The notes below the pieces were generated by a model. It had not been told where the DNA came from. It saw only the letters and a list, made by a program, of their open reading frames with translations, and did not search any database. From assembly GCA_034506335.1 (NCBI GenBank), contig JAPDPR010000042.1:1-34661 (forward strand): a stretch of 34,661 nt of DNA, written 5' to 3'. This document shows positions 31,690 to 34,661 of this stretch, one piece after another. Position numbers and translations under genes: made by a program. Origin of the DNA: a candidate division KSB1 bacterium (lineage in GTDB: Bacteria; Zhuqueibacterota; Zhuqueibacteria; JANLFK01; Oleimicrobiaceae). The first letter of the stretch is position 1. Each line of letters starts with the position of its first letter.

Positions 31690-33375
31690 ATGAGCAGGCG
31701 ACGTTTTGTGGGCCTTTCCGCACTGGGTGGCCTGGTCGGGTTGTTCTTGCCAGGAGTAAGGGCGCGTATCCAGGGAAATCGGCAGCAGCGGGTGAGCAAG
31801 GACATGCTCCGGGGCGCAGAGGGGATCACGGGCCTGCAGTTTACTGAGGAGGAGCGGGAACTCATGTTGGATGGCGTCAATGAGAATCTGGAGGCCTACG
31901 ATAGACTTCGCGCCATCCCCTTGGACAACAGTGTGCCCCCTGCGCTCCAGTTCAATCCCCTGCCTGCTGGCGCAGCGCCGGAAGTGAAGCTCGGCAAGAA
32001 TCGGCGGACAAAGGTGCAGCTTCCGCCGCTTCCCTCGGACCTGGAAGAGGTGGCCTTTTGGCCGGCGGTGTATTTGGCGGAACTAGTGCGGCGCAAGAAG
32101 GTCAGTGCGCGGGAGCTGACCGAAATGTACCTGGCGCGACTGCGCCGCTACGATCCGCACTTGAAGTGCGTGGTGACGCTCACCGAGGAGCGTGCCATCG
32201 AGCAGGCGCGGAGGGCGGACGACGAGCTGGCAAGGGGCAGGTATCGCGGTCCACTGCACGGTCTGCCGTGGGGGGCAAAGGACCTCCTGGCCACGCGGGG
32301 ATACAAAACCACCTGGGGCGCCATGCCTTACAAGGACCAGGTCTTGGATTACGACGCCACGGTGGTGGAGCGACTGGACCAAGCAGGGGCAGTGCTGGTG
32401 GCCAAACTCACCCTCGGCGAACTGGCTTGGGGGGACGTATGGTTCGGCGGTCAGACCAAGAACCCGTGGAATCTGGAGCAGGGTTCCAGCGGCTCTTCCG
32501 CCGGTCCTGCCGCGGCGACTGCCGCCGGTCTGGTGGCATTTTCCATCGGCAGCGAGACCTATGGCTCCATTGTTTCGCCGTGCTCCAGGTGTGGGGTGAC
32601 CGGTCTTCGTCCGACTTTCGGCAGGGTGAGCAGGTTCGGGGCCATGGCTTTGAGTTGGAGCATGGACAAGCTGGGTCCCATCTGCCGCTGCGTAGAGGAT
32701 TGTGCGCTGGTTCTTGCGGCCATCCATGGGCCGGACGGCAAGGACCTGACGGTGGTTGACCTGCCCTTTGCCTGGGACGCGCGTGCCGACGTACGCAAGC
32801 TGCGGGTCGGATTTGTTGAGAGTGCCTTTGCCGACCCCCGGCGAGATGAGCAAGCCCGGGCGCGTGATACGGCTGTCCTGGATGTGCTCCGCTCATTAGG
32901 CGTAGACCTGGTGTCCATCGAGCTGCCCGACTATCCGGTGGAAGCCCTGGAATTCATTCTTAGTGCCGAGGCCGCGGCGGCTTTCGACGAGTTGACGCGC
33001 ACAAACCGGGATGACCTCATGGTGCGCCAGGTCAAGAACGCCTGGCCCAACGTGTTCAGGCAGTCCCGCCTCATCCCGGCCGTCGAGTATATCCAGGCCA
33101 ACCGCGTACGCACCTTGCTGATGCAGGAGATGGGCAAACTCATGACCAAGGTCGACGTCTACGTTGCACCATCTTTCGGAGGCAACAACCTCCTGCTGAC
33201 AAACTTGACCGGACATCCGGCTGTAGTGGTGCCCAATGGGTTTAGCGAAAAAGGGACACCCACGAGCATCACCTTTGTGGGCAGACTCTTTGATGAGGCA
33301 CAACTCCTGGCGGTGGCAAAGGCCTATCAGGACGTGACGGAGTTTCATTTGCAGCACCCCACACTGCCAGCATGA
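31690..33375 (+). CDS. Tat-exported amidase (amidase signature family)
   Basis: 561 residues from the chosen ATG. The N-terminus MSRRRFVGLSALGGLVG is a twin-arginine signal, so the enzyme should be folded and cofactor-free before export. In-frame ATGs at 31648 (14 residues earlier) and 31609 are alternatives. The Ser-cisSer-Lys triad is visible: Lys in LPWGAKDLLATRG, the cis-Ser in 'NLEQGSSGSSAGPAAA', and the nucleophile Ser in 'SETYGSIVSP'. Family members hydrolyse amide bonds. The sequence is not a GatA, since no GatB/GatC genes are near and GatA is not exported. It lies in the transporter operon and may act on the transported compound or its polymer (inference). Confidence 0.9.
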   Translation: MSRRRFVGLSALGGLVGLFLPGVRARIQGNRQQRVSKDMLRGAEGITGLQFTEEERELMLDGVNENLEAYDRLRAIPLDNSVPPALQFNPLPAGAAPEVKLGKNRRTKVQLPPLPSDLEEVAFWPAVYLAELVRRKKVSARELTEMYLARLRRYDPHLKCVVTLTEERAIEQARRADDELARGRYRGPLHGLPWGAKDLLATRGYKTTWGAMPYKDQVLDYDATVVERLDQAGAVLVAKLTLGELAWGDVWFGGQTKNPWNLEQGSSGSSAGPAAATAAGLVAFSIGSETYGSIVSPCSRCGVTGLRPTFGRVSRFGAMALSWSMDKLGPICRCVEDCALVLAAIHGPDGKDLTVVDLPFAWDARADVRKLRVGFVESAFADPRRDEQARARDTAVLDVLRSLGVDLVSIELPDYPVEALEFILSAEAAAAFDELTRTNRDDLMVRQVKNAWPNVFRQSRLIPAVEYIQANRVRTLLMQEMGKLMTKVDVYVAPSFGGNNLLLTNLTGHPAVVVPNGFSEKGTPTSITFVGRLFDEAQLLAVAKAYQDVTEFHLQHPTLPA

Positions 33376-33419
33376 TGCTGGCCGGCCCGGAGAGAGCGCA
33401 CAGCACCAAGGAGGGGAAT

Positions 33420-33800
33420 ATGTACAAAGTCCAGGAGATATTCGTCGTGGTGGAGAACCGACCGGGCGTCATTGGGCGTTTGTGTCAGGAGTTGGCTCGC
33501 CGCAAAATTAACATCGAGGCCATCGGCGTGTTCGGCGATGTGGCCAAGTTGCGCGTATCAAACACGGCCAAGGCCATGAAGACGCTCATAGCCTTGGGTT
33601 ACGAGGTAGAAGAGCGGGAGGTGCTTGTTGCGGAGCTGGACAATCAGCCTGGCGCCTTGGCCAAACTGGCCACGGCGTTGGGTGATGCGGGAATCAACAT
33701 CGAGTACTGTTACGGGACGATGAACCCGGGTCAGGAGCGCGGGACCGTCATTCTGGATGTTTCGGACGTTGAGCGAGCTCTGGAAATCGCTGGCGAGTAG
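33420..33800 (+). CDS. Tandem ACT-domain protein
   Basis: 126 residues made of two ACT domains (~5-65 and ~66-126): 'FVVVENRPGVIGRLCQELARRKINI' region and 'VLVAELDNQPGALAKLATALGDAGI' region. ACT domains bind amino acids and regulate enzymes; a stand-alone pair is probably a small ligand-binding regulator. The ATG at 33420 follows AAGGAGG at ideal spacing; an earlier frame start at 33372 overlaps the amidase end and lacks such a site. It lies 44 bp past the amidase. The ligand is unknown. Confidence 0.9.
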   Translation: MYKVQEIFVVVENRPGVIGRLCQELARRKINIEAIGVFGDVAKLRVSNTAKAMKTLIALGYEVEEREVLVAELDNQPGALAKLATALGDAGINIEYCYGTMNPGQERGTVILDVSDVERALEIAGE

Positions 33801-33968
33801 TGGCGTCAGTCGGAGAGGCTACCCTCACCCAAGAGCGCGTAGGGCCTGCGGCCGGGGAGGCGCCAGACCCCAGGCGCTTATGCCCAGCTGGGTGCACCGT
33901 TTCTTGTGCAGGAGCTTGTCGCGCCCAGGCTCCGCGGACGCGACGCGCGCAGAAAGCGTGGAGGCCAC

Positions 33969-34661
33969 ATGGAAGTCAGACAGGTGAGCTCACGCGCGGA
34001 GGAGCGAGCATTTGTCTCGTTGCCCTACGTGCTTTATCGAGAAGACCCTTACTGGGTGCCACCCCTACGAAGTGAACAGCGCAGGCTCTTCCGCCGTAGC
34101 ACCAACCCCATGCTGCAGCACTGCGACTACGCCCTCTTCTTGGCCTGGGAGGGAAGCCATGCACAGGGAAGGGTGGCAGCATTCATCGATCAGCATGCAA
34201 ATCGGTACTGGGGTAGCTCTCTTGGCTTCTTTGGCTCCTATGAGTGCGTGGATGATGACCGGGTGGCCATGGCTTTGCTGGGCGCCGCGCGGGACTGGCT
34301 AACGGCGCGCGGGATGACCGCCATGCGTGGTCCGATTAGCTTCGAGTCGCAGAACTGGGGCTTTATCGTCGAGGGCTTCGATGCGCCGCCCACCATCATG
34401 TCGCCGTACAACCCGCCTTTTTACAACCGGCAGATGGAAGCCTTTGGCCTGCGCAAGGTAAAGGACCTGGAGGTATACCGAGGGGACGCCGCCTCAGGGT
34501 ATACGCTGCCGGAGCGCTTTGTGCGCCATCTGGCGCACATCCAGCAGCGCTACGATGTGCGCGTGCGCACGGTGAATATGAAGGAGCTCGACCGTGAGGT
34601 GCGGCTCATTGTTGAGCTGGCCAATCGCTCCCTGGCTCACAATTGGGGCTACGCGCCGGTG
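33969..34661 (+). CDS. GNAT-like N-acetyltransferase family protein (5' part)
   Basis: 231 codons are visible and the frame is still open at the right edge. The ATG follows GGAGG with 4 bases between. The pattern 'YREDPYWVPPLRSEQ', 'GRVAAFIDQHANRYW', 'GFFGSYECVDD', 'AMRGPISFESQNWGFIVEGFD' and 'MSPYNPPFYNRQMEAFGLRK' recalls a widespread group annotated as GNAT-like acetyltransferases of ~380 residues. Substrate is unknown. It lies 168 bp past the ACT gene, and that gap shows no gene or obvious promoter. Confidence 0.82.
   Translation, partial: MEVRQVSSRAEERAFVSLPYVLYREDPYWVPPLRSEQRRLFRRSTNPMLQHCDYALFLAWEGSHAQGRVAAFIDQHANRYWGSSLGFFGSYECVDDDRVAMALLGAARDWLTARGMTAMRGPISFESQNWGFIVEGFDAPPTIMSPYNPPFYNRQMEAFGLRKVKDLEVYRGDAASGYTLPERFVRHLAHIQQRYDVRVRTVNMKELDREVRLIVELANRSLAHNWGYAPV

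Noticed and set aside
31690..33375. GatA subunit of the amidotransferase
   Set aside because: The twin-arginine signal and absence of gatB/gatC argue for a general exported amidase.

Overview
The window is GC-rich bacterial DNA. It probably comes from an uncultured anaerobic, possibly thermophilic lineage of the FCB superphylum (Calditrichota, KSB1 or a relative). Three secreted proteins (3047-9011) share the FlgD-like / type IX secretion-type C-terminal domain ending in a short K-(L/I/M)-V-L-(I/V/L)-R tail, and the centre holds a cytosolic sulfhydrogenase-type [NiFe] hydrogenase with no respiratory partner. The taxonomic assignment is inference; no rRNA or tRNA gene is visible.

Layout. (1) 1-1985, plus strand: the end of one gene and a TIGR03545-type membrane-anchored coiled-coil protein. 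(2) 1986-3052: a REP-associated transposase (RAYT) among short palindromes, one of which lies in frame inside the transposase gene. (3) 3047-9011, minus strand: an LVIVD-repeat protein, an unidentified secreted protein and a YtcJ-like amidohydrolase, all with the same C-terminal sorting domain. (4) 9012-10139: no convincing gene. (5) 10140-27404, minus strand: a 17-kb regulatory and hydrogenase block. In transcription order it has a sensor kinase, a sigma-54 activator, a 775-bp gap rich in palindromes, a double-receiver protein, a REC-PAS hybrid kinase, a single-domain receiver, HydB-HydG-HydD-HydA, a hydrogenase maturation protease, a second sensor kinase, a receiver fused to a GcvH-like domain, and a HEAT/P-loop/WD40 protein. 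Overlaps and small gaps make 23346-10140 look like one operon. (6) 27483-27526: divergent promoters sharing a palindrome. (7) 27569-34661, plus strand: a CbiO/EcfA-type ATPase, a solute-binding-protein/permease fusion, a second permease, a Tat-exported amidase, a double-ACT protein and a GNAT-like gene running off the window.

How the genes may work together. The hydrogenase genes encode all four subunits of an NAD(P)-linked group 3b enzyme plus its own endopeptidase. They sit inside an unusually dense set of signalling genes. The two membrane kinases are paralogues with sensor halves that align without gaps for about 320 residues. The most unusual component is the receiver fused to an H-protein-like domain lacking the lipoyl-lysine. 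It is translationally coupled to its kinase and followed by a large HEAT/NTPase/WD40 protein. I regard this kinase / REC-GcvH / HEAT-NTPase-WD40 set next to a sulfhydrogenase as the best candidate for an undescribed system. The divergent plus-strand operon looks like uptake plus periplasmic hydrolysis of an unidentified amide-containing or saccharide-like compound.
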